A stretch of 64,000 bases of DNA from Arthrobacter sp. AL12. Its GTDB lineage: Bacteria; Actinomycetota; Actinomycetes; Actinomycetales; Micrococcaceae. The stretch covers positions 142,890 through 206,889 of the forward strand of contig NZ_JASBQY010000006.1 of NCBI RefSeq assembly GCF_029960645.1, given 5' to 3'. Position numbers and translations under genes: made by a program. Below, piece after piece: positions 7,127 through 16,416 of the stretch; the stretch's first letter is position 1; each line of letters starts with the position of its first letter. The notes beneath the pieces are model-generated. The model made no database searches. It was not told where the DNA came from and saw nothing but the letters and a program-made list of their open reading frames with translations.

Positions 7127-8629
7127 TCAGTGCTCGGATGTCGACGCCGACTCGACAGGGACTTCCTTGCCGTCGCAGTCGATCAGCTTGCCGCCTTCGA
7201 AGCGGTCGCCGTCGGCCAGGCACTTGAGGTCTTCCTCGCGGATAACGCGTCCTGTCCCCGCCACAAACACCGACTGGTTCTCGGAGTTGCCCGCCTTCAG
7301 GTGGTTGAAGAGCAGGTTCAGCAGGATGGCCATGACAGCGGCGGAACTGATGCCGGAGTGGAAAATCGTGCCAAACCAGGTCGGGAACTTGTCGTAGAAC
7401 GTCGGAGCCGCGATGGGGATCATGCCGAAGCCGATCGAGGCGGCGACGATGATCAGGTTCATGTTGTTCTTGTACTCGACCTTGGCCAGCGTGCGGATGC
7501 CGCTGGCGGCAACTGTGCCGAATAGGACGATGCCGGCCCCGCCCAGAACCGCCGTGGGCACGGCGGCCACGACGCGGCCCAGAACGGGCAGCAGGCCCAG
7601 CAGGACGAGGATGACGCCGCCGGCGGCGACAACGTAGCGGCTCTTGATCTTGGTGACGGCGACCAGTCCGACGTTCTGGGCGAACGCGCTCTGGGTGAAG
7701 GATCCGAAGATGGGCGCCACCAGGCTGGAGCCCATGTCGGCCCGCAGTCCCGCGGCGATCCGCTTTGAGTCCACCTTGGTGCCGACGATCTCGCCGACGG
7801 CGAGGATGTCGGCCATGGTCTCGGTCAGGATCACCAGGACCACGATCACCATGGAGATGATGGCTGCGGCTTCGAACGTGGGTGCTCCCAGATGGAACGG
7901 CGTCGGGAACGCCACGATGGGCCCTTTCCCGACGTTGGAGAAGTCGGCCATCCCGGTCGCCACAGCCACGATCGTTCCGCCCACCATGGCCAGCAGGATG
8001 GAGAGGCGGGAAATCGTGGCACTGCCGACCTTGCTGAGCAGGAGTACCAGAGCCAGTGTGATTCCGGCGAGCCCGATGTTCGCCATGCTGCCGTAGTCGG
8101 CGGCCTTCCTGTTGCCGCCCATGGCCCAGTTTGCGGCCACCGGCATCAGGGTCAGGCCGATCGTGGTGATGACCGTTCCGGTCACGACGGGCGGGAAGAA
8201 CCGGACGATCTTCGAAAAGACCGGGGCAATAAGCAGACCGACCGCGGCAGAGACGATGACGGCTCCGAAAACGGCCGGAAGGCCGCCGCCGCCGGTGACG
8301 ATTGCCACCATGGTTGCGACGCTGGCGAAGGAGACGCCCTGCACCAGGGGCAGCTGGGAACCGAAGAACGGGAGTCCGAGGGTCTGCAGGAGGGTTGCCA
8401 GCCCGCCCATAAAGAGCGCGGCGGCGATCAGGATCCCTATGTCGGCGGGGGACAGGCCCGCGGCCTGCCCGACGATCAGCGGGACGGCAATGATGCCGCC
8501 GTACATGGTCAGGACATGCTGGAACCCGTACGCGAAGCTGCTGGCGATCGGGAGGCCTTCATCCTCGGGCCGGGCGGACTGTCGGTGGCCGGAGCGGGAC
8601 TTGGCCACGGGCTTCTTTTTCATGTTCAT
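7127..8629 (-). CDS. NCS2 urate/xanthine:cation symporter
   Basis: A 500-residue nucleobase-cation-symporter-2 permease with about 14 membrane segments, from FAYGFQHVLTMYGGIIAVPLIVG onward. Family motifs are QGVSFASVATM in TM3, the TM8 region with GSFTQSAFAQNVGLVAVTKIKSRYV (Q and N of the NCS2 signature QNxGxxxxT), and PTAVLGGAGIVLFGTVAASGI. The soluble tail carries FEGGKLIDCDGKEV. Uricase lies upstream on the same strand, so urate (or xanthine) is the likely cargo. The start lies in a duplicated GTCTGCCATGAAC; ATG 8629 is used and a second ATG is two codons in. Confidence 0.9.
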   Translation of the reverse strand: MNMKKKPVAKSRSGHRQSARPEDEGLPIASSFAYGFQHVLTMYGGIIAVPLIVGQAAGLSPADIGILIAAALFMGGLATLLQTLGLPFFGSQLPLVQGVSFASVATMVAIVTGGGGLPAVFGAVIVSAAVGLLIAPVFSKIVRFFPPVVTGTVITTIGLTLMPVAANWAMGGNRKAADYGSMANIGLAGITLALVLLLSKVGSATISRLSILLAMVGGTIVAVATGMADFSNVGKGPIVAFPTPFHLGAPTFEAAAIISMVIVVLVILTETMADILAVGEIVGTKVDSKRIAAGLRADMGSSLVAPIFGSFTQSAFAQNVGLVAVTKIKSRYVVAAGGVILVLLGLLPVLGRVVAAVPTAVLGGAGIVLFGTVAASGIRTLAKVEYKNNMNLIIVAASIGFGMIPIAAPTFYDKFPTWFGTIFHSGISSAAVMAILLNLLFNHLKAGNSENQSVFVAGTGRVIREEDLKCLADGDRFEGGKLIDCDGKEVPVESASTSEH

Positions 8630-8656
8630 GGCAGACTTTCTTGGTTCATGGCAGAC
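8624..8656 (-). repeat. Direct repeat creating a 7-codon mini-ORF at the permease start
   Basis: The 13-mer GTTCATGGCAGAC (plus strand) occurs at 8624-8636 and again at 8644-8656. On the minus strand the upstream copy opens ATG-AAC and reads MNQESLP before a TGA (8626-8628) that overlaps the permease ATG as ATGA. It is either a small duplication with no role or a coupled leader; there is no clear Shine-Dalgarno for it. Confidence 0.45.
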
Positions 8657-8798
8657 GTCTTTGTCTGGCTAACGGTGTCTGGCTGACAGGTGTGGCTTAT
8701 GGGGTGCTGGTGGCCTGTCCCAGGGCCGGTGCTTGTGCTGGCTCTGGAACAGGCGTCTCGCTGAGCCGGTTTGCTCAAACCGGGCGGAACCGGAGGTC

Positions 8799-9707
8799 CT
8801 AGCAGAAGCCGGCGATGCCGGACCACGCGGCGTCGGCCGGTGCTGCGTCCTCGCGCTGGACCGTCGCTTCGATCAGGCCGTACGGGCGGTCGGCGGCGAA
8901 GAACACCTCGTTGGGGTTGTCGAGGCCAAAGGGCGAGAGGTCCACCAGGAAGTGGTGCTTGTTGGGCATCGAGAACTTAATCTCGTCGATCTCGCCGTGT
9001 GCCTTTAGGACCTTGGTGCCCATGTCGAACAGGGTCTGCTGCAGGGCGTGGGAGTACTTTTCGGTGAAGCCCTCCAGCAGTAGCGCCCTGACGTCCTCGT
9101 AGCTCTTGTTGAAATCGAGGGAGCTGAAGTCCGTGCCGGCGCTGTAGCGCCAGCGGGCGGAAACATCCGTGGCGAGGATCCGGTCTGTGGTCTCCGGCAG
9201 GGTGGTGTATTTGTCCCGCGGGTAGCCGGCGAAGCCCGACTGCGTGGACTTGAGGACCGTGAGGTCCTTGAGCCCCGAGATGAGGTGCCGGTCGGCGCCG
9301 TCGCGGACCAGCACGGCGGTCCGGACTTCCTGGCCGTTGCGCACGAACGAATGGTCATGGGCCGCGCCGTGGGCCTGAATGCGGTCCCAGCTGTAGGACT
9401 CTGCCTCCCAGCGGCCGCCGGTCACCCAGTCGAAGCCCGTCGTGAAGTGGTCGCCGAGCCGGAGGAGGAAGGCCTCCGGGGAGCCGATGCCCTCCCGGGC
9501 GAAGGCGTAGATGGTGTTCTTCTGCGTGTCCGTGGCCACCACGTGGCTGTTGTCGCCTTCCAGGTGGGCCGCGGCGAAGTCGCCGCGGAGCTGCGAGGTG
9601 ACGTTGAGGTCTTCGATCTCGTGGCGCTCCGTGTCGCGGGTGATCTTCACTACGCGGACTTCTGCCTTACCGTACTGGTTCTGTCCGAGGACGATCTTGT
9701 TGTTCAT
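8799..9707 (-). CDS. Urate oxidase (uricase)
   Basis: Cofactor-free uricase of the T-fold family, oxidising urate to 5-hydroxyisourate. The 302 residues contain the uricase signature VVATDTQKNTIYAFARE (catalytic Thr) and an N-terminal GKAEVRVVKITRD with the catalytic Lys. Other family segments are the substrate-side FTTGFDW, TTLPETTDRILATDVSARWRYS and NKHHFLVDLSPFGLDNPNEVFFA. It ends SGIAGFC, without the SKL tail of eukaryotic homologues. Downstream enzymes HIU hydrolase and OHCU decarboxylase are at 17.9-18.8 kb. The ATG lies 16 bp from the operator boxes at 9723. The permease follows after a 170-bp gap. Confidence 0.95.
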   Translation of the reverse strand: MNNKIVLGQNQYGKAEVRVVKITRDTERHEIEDLNVTSQLRGDFAAAHLEGDNSHVVATDTQKNTIYAFAREGIGSPEAFLLRLGDHFTTGFDWVTGGRWEAESYSWDRIQAHGAAHDHSFVRNGQEVRTAVLVRDGADRHLISGLKDLTVLKSTQSGFAGYPRDKYTTLPETTDRILATDVSARWRYSAGTDFSSLDFNKSYEDVRALLLEGFTEKYSHALQQTLFDMGTKVLKAHGEIDEIKFSMPNKHHFLVDLSPFGLDNPNEVFFAADRPYGLIEATVQREDAAPADAAWSGIAGFC

Positions 9708-9722
9708 GGAGGGGTTCCCAAC

Positions 9723-9757
9723 TTCCGGTACGTGGAATCAAACTCCCACATAGAAAT
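9723..9757. promoter_or_regulatory. Paired operator boxes upstream of uricase
   Basis: Box 9723-9737 (TTCCGGTACGTGGAA) is a close match to the shared palindrome. The second box is weaker (CTCCCACATAGAAAT, 9743-9757) with centres about 20 bp apart. The near box begins 16 bp upstream of the uricase ATG. Confidence 0.6.
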
Positions 9758-9917
9758 TTCGGACGCATTTCGCGTTCGTTTCTTTCTCCGCCGACCCATA
9801 AAAAAGAGCCGACGTCAGTTGACGCCAGCTCATTACAACCCTGCCTGCTGCTCCCAGGTTACGTGACCTACGCCACGAGTTACTTTCAAGGCTAGCCCAG
9901 TCCGCCGGTGCTGTACA

Positions 9918-9943
9918 TCACAATCTGAAATTCCCGATTGTGA
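9918..9943. promoter_or_regulatory. 8-bp perfect inverted repeat in the uricase/70-aa gene gap
   Basis: TCACAATC (9918-9925) and GATTGTGA (9936-9943) are separated by 10 bp. There is no T-run, so an operator is more likely than a terminator. Its sequence differs from the IclR-type boxes and may bind another regulator. Confidence 0.4.
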
Positions 9944-10006
9944 CCGGCGGCGCTGCGCGACGGCGGGCCCGGGGCCTTGACTGCCCCCGGGGCCACCTCT
10001 AGTGTT

Positions 10007-10042
10007 TTCCATATAGCAATAACTAAGTTCCGTATAATGAAA
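10007..10042. promoter_or_regulatory. Paired operator boxes upstream of the 70-aa gene
   Basis: Boxes at 10007-10021 (TTCCATATAGCAATA) and 10028-10042 (TTCCGTATAATGAAA) have centres 21 bp apart. They lie 57 bp upstream of the ATG at 10099 and may also act on the divergent uricase promoter 300 bp away. Confidence 0.65.
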
Positions 10043-10098
10043 AATGCCGAACGAGCCTGAGGGTCTAGCCGTCCAGTGACAAGCCAGAGGAGCGCAAG

Positions 10099-10311
10099 AT
10101 GCAGCAGCAACCGGCAAGCACCCCGGGAGGGGGGCCGGCGACGGCTCCCGCCGAGTTCTATCTTCCGCGCGGCGGCACCGATCCGGATTTCCACTTCCCG
10201 GCCGACCGCGGGCTCCGGCCCGGCCGGGTCTCGCGCTGGATGTCCCGGCTGGTCGCAGCCCGCTCCCGCAGCCTGCCAGCTGCCGCGCCCAACTCGGGTG
10301 CCCCGCAATAG
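10099..10311 (+). CDS. Small basic protein of the urate regulon, function unknown
   Basis: A 70-residue frame with a strong ribosome site (AGAGGAG, 6 bases upstream of ATG 10099). The N-terminus is Gly/Pro/Ala-rich and disordered in appearance, then comes an acidic-aromatic stretch AEFYLPRGGTDPDFHFPAD, then an arginine-rich amphipathic segment RVSRWMSRLVAARSRSLP. No domain is recognised. It lies directly downstream of a paired operator, so it is probably expressed with the purine genes. A chance frame cannot be excluded in DNA this GC-rich, but the ribosome site and operator argue for a gene. Confidence 0.55.
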   Translation: MQQQPASTPGGGPATAPAEFYLPRGGTDPDFHFPADRGLRPGRVSRWMSRLVAARSRSLPAAAPNSGAPQ

Positions 10312-10341
10312 GCCCGGCAGCGTCATCGCCCGACCACCTCC

Positions 10342-10398
10342 GGCCCGAATCCCCCGGCCCGGACTCCTCTGGCCCGAACCCCCAGCCCGGACTCCTCC
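10342..10398. repeat. Two tandem ~29-bp GC-rich repeats
   Basis: Units 10342-10370 and 10371-10398 share GGCCCGAA-CCCCC and CCCGGACTCCTC. They lie in the 370-bp gap between the 70-aa gene and guanine deaminase. The rest of that gap is GC-rich and shows no gene. Confidence 0.6.
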
Positions 10399-10466
10399 GC
10401 CCCCAACTCGACGCGGCCCGGCCCGAACCCCCCGGCATCCGCACTGTGACAAACCGGAAATCTGGA

Positions 10467-10502
10467 TTTCACATCACGAAACTATGCTTCCAGCTGACTC
10501 TG
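10467..10502. promoter_or_regulatory. Weak candidate operator pair upstream of guanine deaminase
   Basis: TTTCACATCACGAAA (10467-10481) is palindromic and close to the shared box. Exactly 21 bp on, 10488-10502 keeps only the left half (TTCCA). It overlaps a 14-bp inverted repeat, GAAATC-TG-GATTTC (10457-10470). Confidence 0.35.
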
Positions 10503-10680
10503 GCGCGGCCCCCGTTCCGCTGCTAGTCTCGCTGGTGTCAAAGGCGGGCACCCGGACCCGGGAGGCTATCTACCAGGCGCAACTGAACCTTCATCGCACG
10601 CTGAAGCCCGGTAACCGACGCCACTGGCCCACCACGTTCCGGCACGGAAACCGGCTTCCCCAGCACCAGGGAGTCGCATC

Positions 10681-11175
10681 ATGACTGTCAATGTCACGGC
10701 CGAGGCGTATCTCGCCCGGTCCATCGCGCTGGCCACGGCCAATGTCATGAACAGCGGAGGGCCTTTCGGCGCCGTCATTGTCACCGCGGACGGCCAGGCG
10801 TTCGACGGCGTCAACCGCGTCACCGCCACCAACGATCCCACCGCCCACGCCGAGGTCGCGGCCATCCGCCGGGCCTGCGCCGAGCTGGGCCGCTTCGAAC
10901 TCAGCGGGGCCACGCTCTACACCAGCTGCGAGCCGTGCCCCATGTGTCTGGCCTCCTCCCTCTGGGCCCGCGTGGACCGCGTGATCTTTGCCGCCGACCG
11001 GCACGATGCCGCCTCCGTCGGATTCGATGACGCCGTGTTCTACGAGTTCTTCGAGAACAACCAGCCCCAGGCCGTCCTGTCCGTGGTCAAGCTGGAGCTT
11101 GACGGTCCGGAAGCGCCGCCCGTGCTGCAGCCCTTCACGACCTGGCGCAGCTTGCAGACCCGGACTGACTACTAG
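10681..11175 (+). CDS. guaD: Guanine deaminase (cytidine-deaminase fold)
   Basis: Zinc-dependent deaminase of 164 residues resembling the Bacillus GuaD type: guanine to xanthine plus ammonia. Zinc ligands and the catalytic Glu are in PTAHAEVAAIR (about residues 58-68) and TSCEPCPMC (about 81-89). MNSGGPFGAVIV is the family's substrate loop and the C-terminal FYEFFENNQ aromatic cap is present. GGGAG precedes the ATG. The next genes encode xanthine dehydrogenase, which uses the product, so guanine rather than tRNA adenosine or cytosine is the likely substrate. Confidence 0.85.
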   Translation: MTVNVTAEAYLARSIALATANVMNSGGPFGAVIVTADGQAFDGVNRVTATNDPTAHAEVAAIRRACAELGRFELSGATLYTSCEPCPMCLASSLWARVDRVIFAADRHDAASVGFDDAVFYEFFENNQPQAVLSVVKLELDGPEAPPVLQPFTTWRSLQTRTDY

Positions 11176-11400
11176 CACCCGTAGCCGACATGCGGATTTC
11201 GCTGCACTTTCGGCCAACCGCGGCGCGGATCCCGGGTGCGGAAGTCCGAAACCGCAGCGCATTTCCCACGCGCCCGGCCGGGGCGCCGCTTCCCCCGGAC
11301 GGGGGAGCGGACCGATCCACCAGTTCGCCGGGCCGGGCCGGACCAGCACCCCGGAAGCCCCGACCCCGGACGCACTGACCCCGCAACACCAGGAGATGCC

Positions 11401-12375
11401 ATGGACATGAACACCATCGAGGCCGTGGTCCGCACCGAGGATCCGGCCGACTGGCGTGCCGGCGACGCCTGGCTGGCCGGCGGGACCGTGCTGTTTTCCT
11501 CCGGCAGCTTCGCCTTCGGCGAGGAACCGCTCCGGCGGCTGCTGGACCTCGGCTCCACCGGCTGGCCGGCTGTCACCGTGTCCGACGCCGGGATCGAGCT
11601 CGCGGCCACCTGCACCGTCGCGGAACTCTACGCACTTCCCGGCAGTGAAACCGGCCGGGCACACGCCGGCACCTGGCCCGCGCTGGAGCTGATCCAGCCA
11701 TGCTGCGATTCCTTCGTGGCGTCCTTCAAAGTCTGGAACATGTCCACCGTGGGCGGCAACCTCTGCACCTCCCTGCCGGCCGGACCCATGATCTCGCTCT
11801 GTGCGGCCCTGGACGGCGTGGCCACGGTGCTCGGCCCGGGCGGGTCCAGCCGCACGGTCCCGGTGGCGGAGTTCGTGACGGGGGACGGGCGCAACTGCCT
11901 GGCGCCCGGCGAACTGCTCCGCAAAGTCCAGCTGCCGGCGTCGGCCCTTGCCTCCCGGGTGGCGTTCCGCCGGCTCTCGCTGAGCAACCTCGGGCGGTCG
12001 GGGGTGCTGCTGATCGGCAGGCTCGACGCCGGCGGCAGCCTGGTCCTCACGGTCACCGCCGCCACAAGGCGCCCCGTGCAGCTGCGCCTCGCGGCACCTT
12101 CCGGCGCCCCGACGTCGCCGGCGGCGCTGTGCGACGCGCTCGACGCCGCCATCCCGAACGGGCTCTACCACGATGACATCCACGGCCTGCCCGCGTGGCG
12201 GAAGGACATGACCTACCGGCTCGCCGAGGAAATCCGGGCAGAACTGGCATCCCCGGCAGGAGTTCCGCCCGTCCGCGTCTCCGGGGACTTCTGGCCGCCG
12301 CAGGGCAACTTGTCCTTTTCACAGCCACCAGTTTCTTCGCAGCACACAGTTTCGCTGCAGCAGGAAGGGGCCTGA
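11401..12375 (+). CDS. Xanthine dehydrogenase, FAD-binding subunit
   Basis: A 324-residue FAD subunit of the CO dehydrogenase/xanthine dehydrogenase flavoprotein family. An N-terminal flavin loop ([13 protein letters not shown]), the second FAD motif [25 protein letters not shown] near residues 115-140, and the C-terminal CODH_C domain are present. The ATG at 11401 follows AGGAG. The next gene starts 2 bp after the stop, so the two subunits are co-translated. Confidence 0.9.
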   Translation: MDMNTIEAVVRTEDPADWRAGDAWLAGGTVLFSSGSFAFGEEPLRRLLDLGSTGWPAVTVSDAGIELAATCTVAELYALPGSETGRAHAGTWPALELIQPCCDSFVASFKVWNMSTVGGNLCTSLPAGPMISLCAALDGVATVLGPGGSSRTVPVAEFVTGDGRNCLAPGELLRKVQLPASALASRVAFRRLSLSNLGRSGVLLIGRLDAGGSLVLTVTAATRRPVQLRLAAPSGAPTSPAALCDALDAAIPNGLYHDDIHGLPAWRKDMTYRLAEEIRAELASPAGVPPVRVSGDFWPPQGNLSFSQPPVSSQHTVSLQQEGA

Positions 12376-12377
12376 GC

Positions 12378-15362
12378 ATGGTTATCGAGATCAATGGGAC
12401 CCCGGCGGACGCCGAACCCCGTCCCGGGCAGTGCCTGCGGACGTTCCTGCGGGAGAAGGGCAACTTCGGCGTCAAAAAGGGCTGCGACGGCGGCGACTGC
12501 GGCGCCTGCACGGTCCACGTGGACGGCACCCCCGTGCACAGCTGCATCTACCCGGCCGTCCGCGCCGAGGGCCACGCCGTCACCACCATTGAGGGGCTCG
12601 CCCGCACCTGCGGACCGTCCGAGGGGACCGCCACGACCGGGACCCCGTCCGGCACCGGCGGCACGACCGGGACGCCGTCCGGCACCGGCGGCACGACCGG
12701 GACCGCGTCCGATGCGACCGGCACGACGGGGACCGCGTCCGGCGGCGCCCTCCATCCGATGCAGCAGCAGTTCCTGGACCGGCAGGGCTTCCAGTGCGGG
12801 TTCTGCACCGCCGGCATGGTGATGACGGCGGCCACCTTCGACGACGAGCAGAAGGCCGACCTGCCGCGGAATCTCAAGGGTAACCTGTGCCGCTGCACCG
12901 GTTACCGGGCCGTTGCGGACGCCGTCTGCGGCCTGGCCGCGCACGGCGAATCCAGCCACCCGGACCCCGCGGGGCCGGGCTCCGGTGTGACCGGCGAGAG
13001 CCAGCCCGGGCCGCGTCCGGGCCAGCTCGGCGACGACGTCCCGGCCCCCGCCAGCCGGGCCATCGTCACCGGCACGGCGCGCTACACCCTGGACGTGCCG
13101 GCGTCGGAGCTTCCGGGGCTGCTGCACGTGAAGCTCCTGCGCTCGCCGCACGCCCACGCCCGGGTGCTGTCCATTGACACCACGGACGCGCTGGCAATTC
13201 CCGGCGTCGAGGCGGTCTTCACCCACGAGGACGCACCCGCGCAGCTGTTTTCCACCGCGCAGCACGAGCTCTACACCGACGATCCCGACGACACCCGCGT
13301 GCTCGACGACGTCGTCCGGTTTGTCGGGCAGAAGGTTGCCGCCGTCGCCGCCGACACCGTGGCCGCGGCCGAAGCCGGCGTCCGGGCGCTGAAAGTCGAG
13401 TACCAGATGCTGGACGCCGTCTTCACCCCGCAGGACGCGTTGCGCCCCGGCGCCCCGGCGATCCACGGGGACAAGGACGCCGCTGCGGCGCGCATCGGGC
13501 GGCCGGAGCGGAACGTCGTCGCCGAACTGCACTCCGAACTCGGCGACGTCGCGGCGGCCTTCGCCACCGCGGACTTCATCCACGAGCAGACCTACCGCAC
13601 CCAGCGGGTGGCGCACACCGCGCTGGAGACCCACGCCGCCATCGCCTCGATCGACGACGACGGCCGGCTGCAGGTCCGCACCTCCAGCCAGGTGCCGTTC
13701 CTGGTCCGGCGAACGCTGGGCCGGGTCTTCGGCCTGGCGGAGGACCGGATCCGAGTGGTCGCGGGCCGGGTCGGCGGCGGCTTCGGCGGCAAGCAGGAGG
13801 TCCTCACCGAGGACATCGTCGCGCTCGCCGCGCTGAAGCTGCGGCGCCCGGTGCAGTTCGAATTCACCCGCACCGAGCAGTTCACGGCAGCCACCACCCG
13901 GCACCCGTTCACCATCCGGCTCAAGGCCGCAGCCAGCACCGCGGGCCAGCTGACGGCCCTGCAGCTGGAGGTGCTGACCAACGCCGGCGCCTACGGCAAC
14001 CATTCGGTGGGCGTGATGTTCCACGGCTGCGGTGAATCCCTGGCCGTGTACAACTGCGCCAACAAGAAGGTCGACGCGCAGGCGGTGTACACCAACACCG
14101 TGCCCTCCGGCGCGTTCCGCGGCTACGGGCTGAGCCAGACGATCTTCGCGATCGAGTCCGCCGTCGATGAGCTCGCCGCCGGGATAGGCATGGACCCGAT
14201 GGAGTTCCGTCGCCGCAACATGGTCCGCGAGGGCGACGACATGCTCTCCACCCACCCCGACCCGGAGGCGGACGTGCTCTACGGCAGCTACGGGCTGGAC
14301 CAGTGCATGCGGCTGGTGCAGGACGCTCTGGCCCGCGGCCGGGAACGCCACCGCGAGGCCGGGCTGGCGGACCTCGGCCCGGACTGGGTCACCGGGGAGG
14401 GCTCGGCGCTGTCCATGATCGCCACCGTCCCGCCGCGGGGACACTTCGCGCATTCCCGGCTCCGGCTCCTGCCGGACGGGAGCTACCAGGCGGACGTGGG
14501 GACCGCGGAGTTCGGCAACGGCACCACCACCGTGCACGCCCAGCTCGCCGCCACCGCGCTGTCCACCACCGCGGTCCGGATCACCGTTCGGCAGTCGGAC
14601 ACCGACCTGGTCGACCACGATTCCGGCGCCTTCGGCTCGGCCGGGACGGTCGTGGCCGGCAAGGCCACTCTCGCCGCGGCCGAGGAACTGGCGGTGCGCA
14701 TCCGCTCCTTCGCCGCCGGCATCCGGCAGGTCCAGGCCTCCGGGTGTGTGCTGGAGGAGGACGCGGTCCTCTGCGAGGGAACCCGGGTGCCGCTGGCGGA
14801 ACTCTTCGACGCCGCCGCGGCGGCCGGCGTCGAGCTCTCCGGCGAGGGGCGCTGGGGCGGGACGCCGCGGTCGGTGGCGTTCAACGTCCACGGTTTCCGG
14901 GTGGCCGTGAACACCGGGACGGGGGAGCTGCGGATCCTGCAGAGCGTCCAGGCCGCCGACGCCGGCGTCGTGGTCAACCCGAGGCAGTGCCGCGGGCAGA
15001 TCGAGGGCGGCATCGCGCAGGCGCTCGGCGCCGCACTGTATGAGGAGGTCAGGGTTGACGACGCCGGACGGGTCACCACGGACATCCTCCGGCAGTACCA
15101 CATCCCGTCGTTCGCCGACGTGCCGCGCAGCGAGGTGTACTTCGCCGACACGTCCGACAAGCTGGGCCCGCTGGGGGCCAAATCCATGAGCGAGAGCCCT
15201 TTCAACCCGGTGGCGCCGGCACTGGCCAACGCCATCCGGAACGCCACCGGCATCCGGTTCACGGAGCTGCCCATCGCCCGGGACAAGATCTACCTGGCCC
15301 TGAAGGAAGCAGGCCGCACCCCCTCCCCTCCCGCGTTGCTGTTCCGGCCTATAGTCGAATGA
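12378..15362 (+). CDS. Xanthine dehydrogenase, fused [2Fe-2S] and molybdopterin subunit
   Basis: A 994-residue fusion of the iron-sulfur and molybdenum subunits that are usually separate. The first [2Fe-2S] cluster uses C36, C41, C44 and C56 ([14 protein letters not shown]); the second uses C140, C143, C171 and C173 ([18 protein letters not shown]). Between them, residues about 83-122 are a Gly/Thr-rich low-complexity insert encoded by 30-bp tandem repeats. The molybdopterin domain runs from about 215 to the end: [34 protein letters not shown] and the late [10 protein letters not shown] with the catalytic Glu position. It probably hydroxylates hypoxanthine and xanthine to urate. The stop overlaps the next gene's start. 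Confidence 0.92.
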   Translation: MVIEINGTPADAEPRPGQCLRTFLREKGNFGVKKGCDGGDCGACTVHVDGTPVHSCIYPAVRAEGHAVTTIEGLARTCGPSEGTATTGTPSGTGGTTGTPSGTGGTTGTASDATGTTGTASGGALHPMQQQFLDRQGFQCGFCTAGMVMTAATFDDEQKADLPRNLKGNLCRCTGYRAVADAVCGLAAHGESSHPDPAGPGSGVTGESQPGPRPGQLGDDVPAPASRAIVTGTARYTLDVPASELPGLLHVKLLRSPHAHARVLSIDTTDALAIPGVEAVFTHEDAPAQLFSTAQHELYTDDPDDTRVLDDVVRFVGQKVAAVAADTVAAAEAGVRALKVEYQMLDAVFTPQDALRPGAPAIHGDKDAAAARIGRPERNVVAELHSELGDVAAAFATADFIHEQTYRTQRVAHTALETHAAIASIDDDGRLQVRTSSQVPFLVRRTLGRVFGLAEDRIRVVAGRVGGGFGGKQEVLTEDIVALAALKLRRPVQFEFTRTEQFTAATTRHPFTIRLKAAASTAGQLTALQLEVLTNAGAYGNHSVGVMFHGCGESLAVYNCANKKVDAQAVYTNTVPSGAFRGYGLSQTIFAIESAVDELAAGIGMDPMEFRRRNMVREGDDMLSTHPDPEADVLYGSYGLDQCMRLVQDALARGRERHREAGLADLGPDWVTGEGSALSMIATVPPRGHFAHSRLRLLPDGSYQADVGTAEFGNGTTTVHAQLAATALSTTAVRITVRQSDTDLVDHDSGAFGSAGTVVAGKATLAAAEELAVRIRSFAAGIRQVQASGCVLEEDAVLCEGTRVPLAELFDAAAAAGVELSGEGRWGGTPRSVAFNVHGFRVAVNTGTGELRILQSVQAADAGVVVNPRQCRGQIEGGIAQALGAALYEEVRVDDAGRVTTDILRQYHIPSFADVPRSEVYFADTSDKLGPLGAKSMSESPFNPVAPALANAIRNATGIRFTELPIARDKIYLALKEAGRTPSPPALLFRPIVE
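12633..12750 (+). repeat. 30-bp in-frame tandem repeats encoding TTGT decapeptides
   Basis: Four 30-bp units start at 12633, 12663, 12693 and 12723; the last is degenerate. They encode [30 protein letters not shown] and TTGTASGG. The array lies in the linker between the two [2Fe-2S] clusters of xanthine dehydrogenase. Because the unit is a multiple of three, copy number can vary without a frameshift. Confidence 0.92.
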
Positions 15363-16345
15363 TGGAAAAGCGAATCTTGGGCAAGACCGGACGGACCGTC
15401 TCCATTGTTGGGCTGGGGACCTGGCAGCTGGGCGCGGACTGGGGCAATGTGGACCCCGCGCAGGCCCAGGCCATCCTGGCCGCCTCCGCCGAAGCCGGTG
15501 TCACATTCTTCGACACCGCGGACGTGTACGGCGACGGCCGCAGCGAGCAGGCGATCGGCAAGTTCCTGGCCGACAACCCGGGCCTGGACATCACGGTGGC
15601 CACGAAGATGGGCCGCCGGGCGGAGCAGCTGCCGGAGAACTACAACCTCGCCAACTTCCGCGAGTGGACGGACCGGTCCCGGCGCAACCTGGGCACGGAG
15701 CAGCTGGACCTGGTCCAGCTGCACTGCCCGCCCACCGCGGTGTACAGCAACGCCGAGGTCTACGACGCGCTGGACACCCTGGTCGCCGAGGGGGCCATCC
15801 GGAACTACGGCGTCAGCGTGGAGCGGACCGACGAGGCCCTCGAGGCCATCCGGCACGCGGGCACCGCCACCGTGCAGATCATCCTCAACGCCTTCCGGCT
15901 CAAGCCGCTGGACGAGGTGCTGCCCGCGGCGGAGGCGGCCGGCGTCGGCATCATCGCCCGCGTGCCGCTCGCCTCGGGGCTGCTCTCGGGCAAATACACC
16001 GCGGACACGTCCTTCGCGGCGGACGACCACCGGAACTACAACCGCACCGGCTCGGCGTTCGACGTCGGGGAGACCTTCTCCGGCGTGGACTTCGGGCAGG
16101 GCCTGAAGGCGGTGGCCGAGTTCCAGGATCTGGTGCCCGACGGCGTCAGCACCGCCCAGGCGGCCATCGCCTGGATCGCGGCGCAGGACGGCGTCAGCAC
16201 GGTGATCCCCGGCGCCCGGAACGTGGACCAGGCCCGCTCCAACGCCGAAGCGGCAGGGGTCAGCGGGATCGACGCCACGTTCGACGTCGGCGTCCGCGAG
16301 ATCTACGACAAGTACTTCCGCGCATCGATCCACCCGCGCTGGTAG
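15359..16345 (+). CDS. Aldo/keto reductase
   Basis: NADPH-dependent oxidoreductase of the AKR superfamily, 328 residues. The catalytic tetrad is visible as Asp and Tyr in [14 protein letters not shown], Lys in VATKMG and His in LVQLHCPP. The C-terminal cofactor loop is [20 protein letters not shown]. Its ATG overlaps the xanthine dehydrogenase TGA (ATGATGG), which implies translational coupling. A role in purine breakdown is not established; handling an aldehyde from the glyoxylate branch is possible. Confidence 0.88.
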   Translation: MMEKRILGKTGRTVSIVGLGTWQLGADWGNVDPAQAQAILAASAEAGVTFFDTADVYGDGRSEQAIGKFLADNPGLDITVATKMGRRAEQLPENYNLANFREWTDRSRRNLGTEQLDLVQLHCPPTAVYSNAEVYDALDTLVAEGAIRNYGVSVERTDEALEAIRHAGTATVQIILNAFRLKPLDEVLPAAEAAGVGIIARVPLASGLLSGKYTADTSFAADDHRNYNRTGSAFDVGETFSGVDFGQGLKAVAEFQDLVPDGVSTAQAAIAWIAAQDGVSTVIPGARNVDQARSNAEAAGVSGIDATFDVGVREIYDKYFRASIHPRW

Positions 16346-16416
16346 CCCCTCCCCAAAGCAACGTGGGGTCAGCTGCGGCCCATGACCCGACGAGCTGCCA
16401 AGGGAACGGGCCCGGA

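Noticed and set aside
10342..10398. GC-rich tandem repeats as a possible CRISPR array
   Set aside because: Only two adjacent copies without unique spacers, and no cas genes in the window.
12213..15101. A 962-codon open frame on the minus strand opposite xanthine dehydrogenase
   Set aside because: Long antisense frames are expected in DNA with such strong G/C third positions; the plus strand has full cofactor motifs and the antisense product is a low-complexity Gly/Arg/Val-rich chain.
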